A model generated the notes under the pieces. The model was not told where the DNA came from and ran no database searches. It worked only from the letters and a program-made list of their open reading frames with translations. Position numbers and translations under genes: made by a program. Shown piece after piece: positions 9,483 to 17,395 of a stretch of DNA of 64,000 bases. Numbering within the stretch: position 1 is the stretch's first letter; every line of letters starts with the position of its first letter. This DNA comes from Shewanella oncorhynchi (GTDB lineage: Bacteria > Pseudomonadota > Gammaproteobacteria > Enterobacterales > Shewanellaceae). Location: the NCBI RefSeq assembly GCF_012584455.1, contig NZ_JABAEB010000005.1, forward strand, positions 186,001 through 250,000. Reading direction: 5' to 3'.

Positions 9483-10499
9483 TCAAAGCTCTGCCGAATC
9501 TGCGGCGGGATTATCGTACAAGCTTGAGTCAATGGCGGGTTCTACTGGCGTGTCTGCGGCTTGTGGTACAGGTGGGCGCATTGAATCAAGTTTACCCCGT
9601 GCTAGTTCCATCATAGGTGCAAGTTTGGCGCTGGATTCTGGGGTAAAAAAACTGTAACTCACATCGAGTTTTAGCTGATGGTTTTGTTGTTCTAGCTGTT
9701 TTTCCACCCGCTTCATAATATGTAGAACATCCCGTTCACCATCCACAAAAGCAAGTACCACAAATTGAGTGCTGTTGTAATGGGCGGCAACGTCAGCGGT
9801 TCTTATCGTATCTTGGATTAACTTGCCTAACAGTCTGTGGTGATTATTTTCGAGTGGTATTGGTGTGTTATCCGTGCTCAGTAATTCAAAGAAGATGATA
9901 CCTGCATGGGCGCCAAAGCGGCGGCCTAAATTGAGCTGTCTTGGCGCCATCATCAAGAAGCCGTAATGGTTGAGCATGCCCGTTTCTTGATCGCGCATCG
10001 AAAGGGATTCAATTCTATGGTTCTGACACAGAAGGGATAATTCCTGTTGTAGTAAAATCTGAAATGGTTCGAGCATAGCGGCATTGACCAGTGGCTCTGT
10101 TATATGCGGGTTGAGTACACACAGGGCACCAAATTGGCTACCATCCGGCCAAGCGATAGGGCGCGAGAGAATGTGCTGAATGCCATCAAAATCCCTTGGT
10201 AAATCCTCTAACATAAAGCTGCCGAGGTTTTGATATAAACCATCAGGTTGGCTGTTTTGTATCTGTTTGAAGAGTTCGAGTGCTGGTGGATATAAAGTGC
10301 CTGCGGTAAATTGCGGTGTTTCAGTGATTGAACTGACAATGATCTCAAACCCTGCACTGATTTTTTGGAATATGAAAACCGTGTTGGCGTTGTAATAGCT
10401 TTTGATGAGCTCACATTGGTGCATCCAGCGTGTCAGATTCACTTGTTGATTATCGGTATCAAGTAAACTCAAGTTGGGATTAATGGTTTCTGGCAACAT
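9483..10499 (-). CDS. GAF-domain protein with a degenerate GGDEF domain
   Basis: A 338-residue cytoplasmic protein. Residues about 25-160 have a GAF-like pattern (TVFIFQKISAGFEI, ILSRPIAWPDGSQFGALCVLN). Residues about 164-310 follow a GGDEF scaffold: SMRDQETGMLNHYGF replaces the usual D-x-L-T-G-L-x-N-R entry, and the active loop reads YNSTQF (241-246) where an active enzyme has RYGGDEF. It is therefore very unlikely to make cyclic di-GMP; it may be a binding or regulatory domain. The layout matches GAF-GGDEF proteins of the YeaP type. The C-terminus is Pro/Ala-rich and disordered. A single gene. Confidence 0.75.
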   Translation of the reverse strand: MLPETINPNLSLLDTDNQQVNLTRWMHQCELIKSYYNANTVFIFQKISAGFEIIVSSITETPQFTAGTLYPPALELFKQIQNSQPDGLYQNLGSFMLEDLPRDFDGIQHILSRPIAWPDGSQFGALCVLNPHITEPLVNAAMLEPFQILLQQELSLLCQNHRIESLSMRDQETGMLNHYGFLMMAPRQLNLGRRFGAHAGIIFFELLSTDNTPIPLENNHHRLLGKLIQDTIRTADVAAHYNSTQFVVLAFVDGERDVLHIMKRVEKQLEQQNHQLKLDVSYSFFTPESSAKLAPMMELARGKLDSMRPPVPQAADTPVEPAIDSSLYDNPAADSAEL

Positions 10500-10667
10500 A
10501 CAAACGCCTAACTATGGCTAAATATCCATTAAGTTTGGGAAATAAAAGGATATTTAGCAAATCAAAGCCCTAAATATTGCCTTGTTCTTGCTGTGCCTAT
10601 TAACCCAACCGAGTATACTGGCGGGCTGAAATTGGGCCCAAAGCCGAAATAATGCTGTGAGAACACT

Positions 10668-11210
10668 GTGAAAATTAGACTAGCCTTACCTCAAGATGTT
10701 GATTTATTAGCGATGCTAGAGAAAAAACATCTTAATGATGAATTAGCTTCCGCCAGTATGGGGTTACAAGGGCAAGCTTTTTCCCACAGTGAATTGAGCG
10801 AATTAGTGCAGCACCATTGGGTCGTGGTGGCGCAGGTTGAGCAGCAGATCGTCGGTTACGTGATTGCAGGCCGTTGGGGATTTTTCGAACATTGGCCCAT
10901 TTACCGCACTTTGTTGAATCGTTTGGGGCAACTCGATTGGGATGGACCTAAATTAACTAAGGTCAATTCTTGCCAATACGGGCCGATATGGGTGCAGCAA
11001 GCCTACCGTGGGCAAGGGATTTTCGAGGCATTAGTCCGTGAAATTCGTCGCCAAGTTGCTCCGCATTTTAGCTATATGTTGACCTTTATTGCTGAAGATA
11101 ATGAACGTTCCTTTGCCGCTCACTCGGGTAAAGCGCACATGCAGGTTGTGGATTTTTTCACCGTTTCTGCAAGGGATTATTATTTAATGGCGGCAAAGAC
11201 CCAAGCTTAG
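10668..11210 (+). CDS. GNAT family N-acetyltransferase
   Basis: 180 residues starting with GTG (MKIRLALPQDVDLL). It has a GNAT fold: EQQIVGYVIAGRWG strand, then VNSCQYGPIWVQQAYRGQGIFEALVREI, whose YRGQGIF is the acetyl-CoA pyrophosphate loop. The C-terminal part (FAAHSGKAHMQVVDFFTVSARDYYLMA) is longer than in minimal members. The substrate is unknown. It is followed 61 bp later by the small gene at 11272, probably the same transcript. Confidence 0.83.
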   Translation: MKIRLALPQDVDLLAMLEKKHLNDELASASMGLQGQAFSHSELSELVQHHWVVVAQVEQQIVGYVIAGRWGFFEHWPIYRTLLNRLGQLDWDGPKLTKVNSCQYGPIWVQQAYRGQGIFEALVREIRRQVAPHFSYMLTFIAEDNERSFAAHSGKAHMQVVDFFTVSARDYYLMAAKTQA

Positions 11211-11271
11211 TTGTTCGACGATAAGAATTAAGGGTTAAATCTCTACTGATATCAATAACGGAGATAAATAC

Positions 11272-11622
11272 ATGCATGTGCAATTTGTTGAGTCATTATT
11301 AGCGACTTATGCCAAGGTCAATTTATCGGCTTGGGACAACTTGAGATTGGGCTTATCTGAGTGCGCTCACCATGGGTGTGAGGCGAGGGGATTTGAAGTC
11401 GAGTTTGCTTCCGATTCAGGGCAAGCACAGCATTATTGGGTAGAAGTAGGAGATATTTGGCTCGATTGTGGCCGAATCAATGCCTATTCTGCGACGATAA
11501 CGCAACTGAGCGATGCGCAAGTCAGCCGCACGAATACGAAAAAGGCGCTAGAGTGCGCCATTTTATCCCAAGAGCAAATTGGTCTACTCTGCATGCAAAA
11601 TGCCCATTTCGATCATTGCTAA
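11272..11622 (+). CDS. Conserved-looking small soluble protein, function unknown
   Basis: 116 residues with a GGAG ribosome site before the ATG. It is acidic, with five cysteines, no signal peptide and no transmembrane segment. The stretches CAHHGCEARGFEVEFAS and HYWVEVGDIWLDCGR are distinctive but do not match a family I know. It lies between two GNAT genes and is convergent with the second. Confidence 0.6.
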   Translation: MHVQFVESLLATYAKVNLSAWDNLRLGLSECAHHGCEARGFEVEFASDSGQAQHYWVEVGDIWLDCGRINAYSATITQLSDAQVSRTNTKKALECAILSQEQIGLLCMQNAHFDHC

Positions 11623-11659
11623 GTGCGCTTATTCAGCCTGTATCTCAATCGTTTTTTGA

Positions 11660-12064
11660 TTAATATTTCTTCATTAGAAAGTAGCGCTCAGGGGTTGTGG
11701 TGACTGTGCCTATGATCTCAAAACCTTGTTTCTCATAGAATACTGGGGCTTGAATCGATAAGGTATCCACTTGGGCTACTAGGCAACCGCGTTGTTTCGC
11801 CTCTGCTTCTGCAAGTGCCATCAGTTTACGCCCAAGCCCTGTGCCTCTGGTTTGGTCATCAACCCAGACGACATTGATTAAGAAGTTTTTATAGATAGTT
11901 CGGCCACCCACACCACCAATCAACTTGCCAGCTTCATCACGTGCAATGACAGTCAAAGGTACTGATTTCTCGGGTCCTAAGAGCCCAGCATTATATTGCC
12001 GAACGCCGTCTACCAGCGCATCCACAATCGCGATATTTTCTTCACTAATAACTTCAAAGTTCAT
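11660..12064 (-). CDS. GNAT family N-acetyltransferase
   Basis: The 134-residue short GNAT shows GKLIGGVGGRTIYKNFLINVVWVDDQTRGTGLGRKLM, with RGTGLG as the acetyl-CoA loop, then QAPVFYEKQGFEIIGTV and a C-terminal ERYFLMKK. This resembles the small GNAT proteins that acetylate aminoglycosides or polyamines, but the substrate cannot be called. It is divergent from the TonB receptor gene, whose Fur box lies about 85 bp away. Confidence 0.87.
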   Translation of the reverse strand: MNFEVISEENIAIVDALVDGVRQYNAGLLGPEKSVPLTVIARDEAGKLIGGVGGRTIYKNFLINVVWVDDQTRGTGLGRKLMALAEAEAKQRGCLVAQVDTLSIQAPVFYEKQGFEIIGTVTTTPERYFLMKKY

Positions 12065-12149
12065 ATCAAAAACTCTTTCTGGAATGTGATTACTTTATAA
12101 AACGTAAATGTTATTTCTGTTGTATTCAACTTTTGATTGATCTTGCTAA

Positions 12150-12164
12150 TGTTAATTATTATCA
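12150..12164. promoter_or_regulatory. Fur box upstream of TonB receptor
   Basis: TGTTAATTATTATCA matches the 7-1-7 Fur consensus TGATAATnATTATCA at 13 of 14 specified positions. It lies 59 bp before the receptor start and about 85 bp from the divergent GNAT start. Confidence 0.82.
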
Positions 12165-12223
12165 TTCGCGAAATCATTTATAGGTTGCATTTGTAAACTA
12201 AGTTTACTAAACAGGAGAGGTTT

Positions 12224-14638
12224 ATGTTATTTCGTCAAACTTGCTTGGCAGTTGCCATTACCGCTGTATTTGCGGGTAATTTTGTCCAAGCCGAAGAGGC
12301 TCCCGACAGAAAAATGGAAGTTATGGTTGTTACTGCCTCTGGATATGAACAGAAATTGGTTGATGCACCTGCCAGTATTTCTGTTATCACCCAAGAAGAT
12401 TTGATGATAAAACCTTATACCACTCTCCTAGATGCAGTGCGTGACTTGGAGGGGGTTGATATTGGTGAAACCCGTGATAAAACAGGGCAAGGTACCATCA
12501 GTCTACGCGGTATGGGATCTGACTATACCTTAATCCTTGTCGATGGTAAGCGTCAGAATAACCATGGTGATATTTATCCAAACAGTTTTGGTGGCAATCA
12601 ATTTGGTCATGTACCACCACTTGATGCTATTGATCGAATTGAAGTTATTCGTGGGCCAGCATCAACGTTATACGGTGCAGATGCTTTAGGTGGTGTGGTG
12701 AACATCATCACTAAAAAAGTGGGCGACGAATGGTCTGGCTCTATCACTCACAGCCGAACTCATCAAACCAATGATGCCTATGGCGAAGATATCACTACCG
12801 ATTTCAGCGTGATGGGTCCCCTCATTAAAGGCGTTCTTGGGTTATCGATTCATGGCAGTATTTATGATCGAATGGGGTCTACACCAGAGTACGCACCAGT
12901 AGATTATCCTAATGGAGAAGTACGCACTCGTTCACTCGGTTTTGGTGGTGGCGGTAAAACCGTCGATAACGAAAATCATATGTTAGGTGGGAGTTTAAGT
13001 TGGACACTAAATGAACATCACAAAATTTGGTTTGATTTAGATTCCTCATCTCAAGATTATGATAATACGCCACTGATCAATGATAACGGTGAACGAGAGT
13101 ATCCGCTTGGTACTGTTGATAATATCGATAGTCTCTGGATTGCCAGTAACTTCTGCAAAGGCGGTGTAGGTTCCCGTGAGGCTGCTTGTCTAGCCAGCGG
13201 TGGTGAATGGGCAAGACGATCAAATCCGCGAGCGGGTTACAGCGAGACTCAAAAATTTACCCGTGATGCTTGGGCGTTAACGCATGAAGGTGCTTGGGAT
13301 TTTGGTACAAGCTTTGTGTCACTATCCTATGTAGACACACAAAATAATGGCCGCACACTGCCATTTACCACTGCTGAACGAGTATTACTACTGCAGATGA
13401 TTGATGGTAAAGGGGATTACACCGGCATGACTGAAGCCGAACGTAAAGCGATTGCTGAATCCACTTTCCTGCCTAGACCTAAACGCGAAATGGCAAGTAA
13501 TCAATATACGCTTGATATGAAACTCGATATTCCATTTGAAGCTGCAGGAAATCATGTCGCAGTGACGGGTGCGCAGGTGATTCGTGGTGAGTTGAAAGAC
13601 GGTGTATTTGGTATGGAAGAAGGTACGCCTGGCGCAGTACAAGAACACAATATGTGGTCTGTTTTTGCTGAAGATACCTGGAGCATGACCTCTGATTTAT
13701 CTGTTACTGCGGGTTTACGTCATGATGATCATGAAATATTTGGCAACCAACTCAGCCCACGTCTATACGGTGTTTACATCATTAATAATGAGTGGACAGT
13801 AAAAGGTGGGGTGAGCACAGGTTTTAAAACACCTAAAACCACACAATTGTATGATGGTGTCGTTGGCTTTGGTGGCCAAGGAACCTCACCGCAATTTGGT
13901 AACCCAGATCTCGAAGCTGAAACCAGTGTGTCCAGCGAAGTCGCCTTGTATTGGTCTCATCCAGATGGCCATAATTTTAACGTCACTATCTTTAAAAATG
14001 ACTTTGACGATAAGATTGCTTCACAACCCTGTGGTAAAGGTACGAGCATAGAATGTTCCGATGCGGGTGAATATGCTGATTTAGGTTATGCAGTCAGTAG
14101 CAAAACAGTCAACATAGATAAAGTTACTATTCAAGGTGCTGAGCTCGCGGGACGTTGGGAAATTCTAGATGCCTTAACGTTAAATGCTAATTATACCTAC
14201 ACAGATAGCGAGCAGAAAAGCGGTGCAGAGCAAGGCCGTCCACTCGGCAACAGTGCCAAGCATATGGCAAACGCGACATTAAAATGGGAGTTGACCGACT
14301 CATTTAACGTATTCTTGACCTCTGAATACCGTGCTAAACGTTATCGCTCTTGGGATATCATTAATGATGCTGCACTCTACTATAAGGGTTATAACGTGTT
14401 CCATCTTGGTGGTTCTTATCAGGCGAGTGAGTTTGTCACCTTCAACATGCGAGTAAATAACTTGTTTGATAAAGATTTTACTTCATACGATATTGTCTTC
14501 ACCGAATGTAGTGACACTAGCACAACTTGTGTCTCTGACGACAATGGCCAAAACGGATACACAGCATCTTACGTTGATGATTTTAATAACAAAGATAAGG
14601 CCCGTAACTTCTGGGTTGGTATGAATGTACGTTTCTAA
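12224..14638 (+). CDS. TonB-dependent outer-membrane receptor, likely siderophore/iron
   Basis: The 804-residue protein has a signal peptide (about 1-23, FVQAEEA), a TonB box candidate MEVMVVTAS, a plug domain (about 40-165: SISVITQEDL, ISLRGMGSDYTLILVDGKRQ, RIEVIRGPASTLYGADALGGVVNIITKK) and a 22-strand barrel ending in NFWVGMNVRF with the terminal Phe needed for assembly. The plug resembles the FepA/CirA group. A near-consensus Fur box in the promoter supports iron-repressed expression and a ferric ligand. The ribosome site is AGGAGAGG. No partner TonB/ABC genes are adjacent, so the ligand is unassigned. Confidence 0.93.
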   Translation: MLFRQTCLAVAITAVFAGNFVQAEEAPDRKMEVMVVTASGYEQKLVDAPASISVITQEDLMIKPYTTLLDAVRDLEGVDIGETRDKTGQGTISLRGMGSDYTLILVDGKRQNNHGDIYPNSFGGNQFGHVPPLDAIDRIEVIRGPASTLYGADALGGVVNIITKKVGDEWSGSITHSRTHQTNDAYGEDITTDFSVMGPLIKGVLGLSIHGSIYDRMGSTPEYAPVDYPNGEVRTRSLGFGGGGKTVDNENHMLGGSLSWTLNEHHKIWFDLDSSSQDYDNTPLINDNGEREYPLGTVDNIDSLWIASNFCKGGVGSREAACLASGGEWARRSNPRAGYSETQKFTRDAWALTHEGAWDFGTSFVSLSYVDTQNNGRTLPFTTAERVLLLQMIDGKGDYTGMTEAERKAIAESTFLPRPKREMASNQYTLDMKLDIPFEAAGNHVAVTGAQVIRGELKDGVFGMEEGTPGAVQEHNMWSVFAEDTWSMTSDLSVTAGLRHDDHEIFGNQLSPRLYGVYIINNEWTVKGGVSTGFKTPKTTQLYDGVVGFGGQGTSPQFGNPDLEAETSVSSEVALYWSHPDGHNFNVTIFKNDFDDKIASQPCGKGTSIECSDAGEYADLGYAVSSKTVNIDKVTIQGAELAGRWEILDALTLNANYTYTDSEQKSGAEQGRPLGNSAKHMANATLKWELTDSFNVFLTSEYRAKRYRSWDIINDAALYYKGYNVFHLGGSYQASEFVTFNMRVNNLFDKDFTSYDIVFTECSDTSTTCVSDDNGQNGYTASYVDDFNNKDKARNFWVGMNVRF

Positions 14639-14692
14639 ACTAATACTCTGTGCATTAGTCATTATTTGATATTCATGGGCGATAGATAAAAC

Positions 14693-14751
14693 TGAGAGTT
14701 ACCCGTTTGATAAAGGTATCCACTATCAATTAAACAATAGGGTAACTCTCA
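14693..14751. repeat. Long inverted repeat downstream of the TonB receptor
   Basis: Perfect 12-bp arms TGAGAGTTACCC (14693-14704) and GGGTAACTCTCA (14740-14751) enclose a second pair TTGATA/TATCAA. It is 55 bp after the receptor stop. It could end the receptor mRNA, but no T-run follows. The right arm abuts the end of the transposase remnant, so it could also be an old insertion-sequence end. Confidence 0.7.
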
Positions 14752-15080
14752 TTACTCATTACTCAGTGCACCTGCACTGTGCTGGAGAGTCCGCACTATC
14801 GAGCCATCAATAAAGACCCATTCCGTGTCGGCCATTTTCACTAAAGCTTTGAGTAAATAGGCCTGAATGTCTTTTTAGACCATAAATGAAACCCTCTAAA
14901 AACCGTACTCCAATGGCCCAACTCTTTGGGTCAATCTTGCTAAGGGGGGCCTGCTAGAAGGCGGTAAAGAATGCCTTCGAATGTTTGTCTATGTTCAGGT
15001 TTATCATAAACATGGCCTGTGCTGTTCATTAAATGAAATAGCGTTTCCCTGCGTGCATTGGTTAGTATCAATCTTGGCAT
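14752..15080 (-). pseudogene. Decayed IS5-family transposase fragment
   Basis: Reading from the ATG at 15080 gives MPRLILTNARRETL..., then VYDKPEHRQTFEGILYRL, which is the N-terminus of an IS5-type (IS427/IS1031-like) transposase. The reading then hits in-frame stops: the motif that should read GCPWRDLP appears as GPP-stop-QD-stop-P. PKELGHWSTVFRGFHLWSKK follows in the same frame, and a frameshift leads to WVFIDGSIVRTLQHSAGA (the first catalytic Asp of the DDE triad). The frame stops at 14752 and the remaining C-terminal two-thirds is missing. It is a dead fragment. Confidence 0.82.
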
Positions 15081-15157
15081 GCTCTCTAAAAATCATTCTC
15101 GAAAGCTCAATAGATCCTAGATGAAGTCAGAAACATTAAAGGTGCTAGCGTATAAGT

Positions 15158-15643
15158 CTAAAGTATCAGCCATTGCCCGTTTGGGTAAGTACCAATATAA
15201 CCAAAGGGTATTCTTCCACAGAGATACCAAAATAGGCGTTCACTCGTAAAGGCTGAAAGTTTAACGTCAGCTAGTAGCAGTGTTGCGAGCGTATTAGCGT
15301 CATCGGATGTCAGCGCGCATATTTCTGCAACGGGAATAATTTTCCAAGTGGAGAGGTAAGCTGACTTAGACATTTCATCGACTTCGCTGTCAGAAATCCA
15401 AGCATGCACATCATTTACTACTGCCTTTGTTTTTAACGAATTTGCCAAGTCATGATCAGTTACACACAGGCTTTCATAGTGGATTTCGTAAGGTGTTTCA
15501 AAAAAGGCTTCAGGATCGGATTCAAGAAAAGCGGCGATCTCCTCTAATGTACCGTATGTCTTTGCTGTTTCCTCTGGCAGACCTACGTTGGCTGCCCATG
15601 CACAAGATTGAAGTTGCTGTAATAAGATGGCGTTATCGGTCAT
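15158..15643 (-). CDS. Hypothetical soluble protein beside the transposase remnant
   Basis: 161 residues from the ATG at 15643 (MTDNAILLQQLQSCAWAANVGLPEE). The frame continues upstream to a GTG at 15709. Neither start has a convincing ribosome site. It is acidic, without a signal peptide or membrane segment. SERLFWYLCGRIPFGYIGTYPNGQWLIL at the C-terminus is the most distinctive part. No family is recognised. Its position between an IS fragment and metK suggests accessory cargo, but this is inference. Confidence 0.55.
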   Translation of the reverse strand: MTDNAILLQQLQSCAWAANVGLPEETAKTYGTLEEIAAFLESDPEAFFETPYEIHYESLCVTDHDLANSLKTKAVVNDVHAWISDSEVDEMSKSAYLSTWKIIPVAEICALTSDDANTLATLLLADVKLSAFTSERLFWYLCGRIPFGYIGTYPNGQWLIL

Positions 15644-15733
15644 GGGATCAGTGCACTCTAATGGTCTGTGTATATGCTGCTTTTTATCTTGCCATATTTG
15701 TCTTAGCACTATTAATCTAACTAAATGTCAGAC

Positions 15734-15764
15734 ATAAAAAAACCGCTGGGTAGCGGTTTTTTAT
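15734..15764 (-). terminator. Terminator of metK
   Basis: The stem AAAACCGCT/AGCGGTTTT with a 4-nt loop is followed on the minus strand by seven T residues, 35 bp after the metK stop. Confidence 0.92.
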
Positions 15765-15798
15765 GGGTCTTAAGTGTAAAAATTGAAATGAATTAAGA

Positions 15799-16950
15799 CT
15801 ATAGACCCGCGTCAGCACGTAATATTTCGGCTTTATCAGTCGCTTCCCATGGGAATTCGCTGCGACCAAAGTGGCCATAAGCGGCGGTCGCTTGATAAAT
15901 TGGACGTGCTAAATCTAGCATGGCCGTTAAACCGTATGGGCGCAGTTCAAAGTGTTGACGTACTAACTTGATCAGCACTTCTTCAGATACTTTACCGGTA
16001 CCGAAGGTCTCGATGCTGATAGAGGTAGGCTCTGCCACACCAATTGCGTAAGACACTTGGATTTCACAGCGATCAGCAAGACCTGCTGCAACTATGTTTT
16101 TTGCCACATAACGGGCAGCATATGCCGCGCTACGATCCACTTTTGATGGATCTTTACCAGAGAATGCGCCACCACCATGACGGGCCATGCCGCCGTAGGT
16201 GTCAACGATGATCTTACGACCCGTTAAGCCGCAATCGCCTACTGGACCACCGATAACAAAACGGCCAGTTGGGTTGATAAAGAACTTAGTATCTTTGTTT
16301 AACCATTGAGCCGGTAACACTGGCTTGATGATGGTTTCCATCACACCTTCAATTAAGTCGGCTTGTGAAACGTCATCTCTGTGCTGAGTCGATAACACGA
16401 CTGCATCGATACCGACAATTTTGCCATCATCATAGGCAAAAGTGACTTGGCTTTTCGCATCTGGGCGTAACCAAGGTAGCGTGCCATTTTTACGGACTTC
16501 AGACTGACGTTTCACTAATGCGTGGGCATAGGTGATAGGTGCAGGCATCAGAATATCGGTTTCGTTGTTGGCATAGCCAAACATTAACCCTTGATCGCCA
16601 GCACCTTGCTCTGCAGGGTCTGCGCGGTCTACACCTTGATTAATGTCGGGTGATTGCTTACCAATGGCGTTTAATACTGCGCACGAGTCTGCATCAAACC
16701 CCATATCTGAATGGATATAACCAATTTCACGCACCGTTTTACGGGTGATTTCTTCAATATCAACCCAGGCAGAGGTAGTGACTTCACCACCCACTAATAC
16801 CATGCCGGTTTTGACATAAGTTTCACACGCTACGCGTGCTTTTGGATCTTGAGCCAGAATTGCATCTAGCACAGCATCAGAAATCTGATCTGCAATCTTA
16901 TCGGGATGACCTTCTGAGACCGACTCAGAAGTAAACAAGTGCTTTGCCAT
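15799..16950 (-). CDS. metK: S-adenosylmethionine synthase
   Basis: The 383-residue cytoplasmic enzyme forms S-adenosylmethionine from methionine and [25 protein letters not shown] (residues 8-29) holds the ATP-binding His and Asp. [12 protein letters not shown] and the P-loop-like [19 protein letters not shown] are the two family signatures. Length matches E. coli MetK. The leader carries four tandem MetJ-like boxes (16978-17009), so repression by MetJ with S-adenosylmethionine is expected. It is divergent from tkt. Confidence 0.98.
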   Translation of the reverse strand: MAKHLFTSESVSEGHPDKIADQISDAVLDAILAQDPKARVACETYVKTGMVLVGGEVTTSAWVDIEEITRKTVREIGYIHSDMGFDADSCAVLNAIGKQSPDINQGVDRADPAEQGAGDQGLMFGYANNETDILMPAPITYAHALVKRQSEVRKNGTLPWLRPDAKSQVTFAYDDGKIVGIDAVVLSTQHRDDVSQADLIEGVMETIIKPVLPAQWLNKDTKFFINPTGRFVIGGPVGDCGLTGRKIIVDTYGGMARHGGGAFSGKDPSKVDRSAAYAARYVAKNIVAAGLADRCEIQVSYAIGVAEPTSISIETFGTGKVSEEVLIKLVRQHFELRPYGLTAMLDLARPIYQATAAYGHFGRSEFPWEATDKAEILRADAGL

Positions 16951-16977
16951 AGTAGGAAAATCTCGTCGTTAGCATTC

Positions 16978-17009
16978 AAACGTGTAGAAGCATCTACATC
17001 TAGACGGCT
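16978..17009. promoter_or_regulatory. Four tandem MetJ operator boxes upstream of metK
   Basis: Consecutive 8-mers AAACGTGT, AGAAGCAT, CTACATCT and AGACGGCT match the MetJ consensus AGACGTCT at 6, 5, 5 and 7 of 8 positions, in exact 8-bp register. They begin 28 bp upstream of the metK ATG. Confidence 0.8.
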
Positions 17010-17395
17010 ATTTTAGTTTAAATCCGATTGCCGATCACCCCCGATAATAAAAAATCCTCTCAGATTGTGACCTGAAAACGACTACGCTCAGTCATAAATA
17101 GGTTATTTTTCTTATATTTCATAGTATTAAGTTTGCTATGTTTTTGAGAAATTTATTTCTCCATTACAAGTGATCCTTGCTATGCCCTCTCAAGTAAACG
17201 CGAGCAAAGTGACCGGCTTGTTTCTGCGACTTGTATACCCAAGCGACCTGAATCCTGCATCTTCAGGTTGTTTGGGTACATATTCGCCCATCTTTTGCTG
17301 AGTGAATGGTAATTTTAGTTTGCGTCACACTGGCATGTAGGGGAAAATATGCATCCAAATTGCCCGCTAGACCCCACAAACAAGCAGGAGAGAGC
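17010..17395. other. Intergenic region between metK and tkt
   Basis: About 390 bases between divergent genes. Apart from the palindromic repeat at 17234-17282 and the tkt ribosome site (AGGAGAG, 17386-17392) I see no gene or RNA structure. It is AT-rich in its first half and should hold both promoters. Confidence 0.5.
17234..17282. repeat. Intergenic palindromic repeat element
   Basis: Imperfect arms TATACCCAAGCGACCTGAA and TTCAGGTTGTTTGGGTACA flank the 11-nt centre TCCTGCATC-type sequence. Elements with this TACCCAA...CCTGAA...TGCATC pattern recur between genes in Shewanella and Vibrio in my recollection; only one copy is visible here. It lies 114 bp before tkt. Confidence 0.6.

Noticed and set aside
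16951..17395. A SAM riboswitch before metK
   Set aside because: No riboswitch-type conserved junction is seen, and tandem MetJ boxes explain control.
17306..17395. The N-terminal extension of transketolase
   Set aside because: The ATG at 17396 has a strong AGGAGAG site and matches the known N-terminus; the extension has no resemblance.
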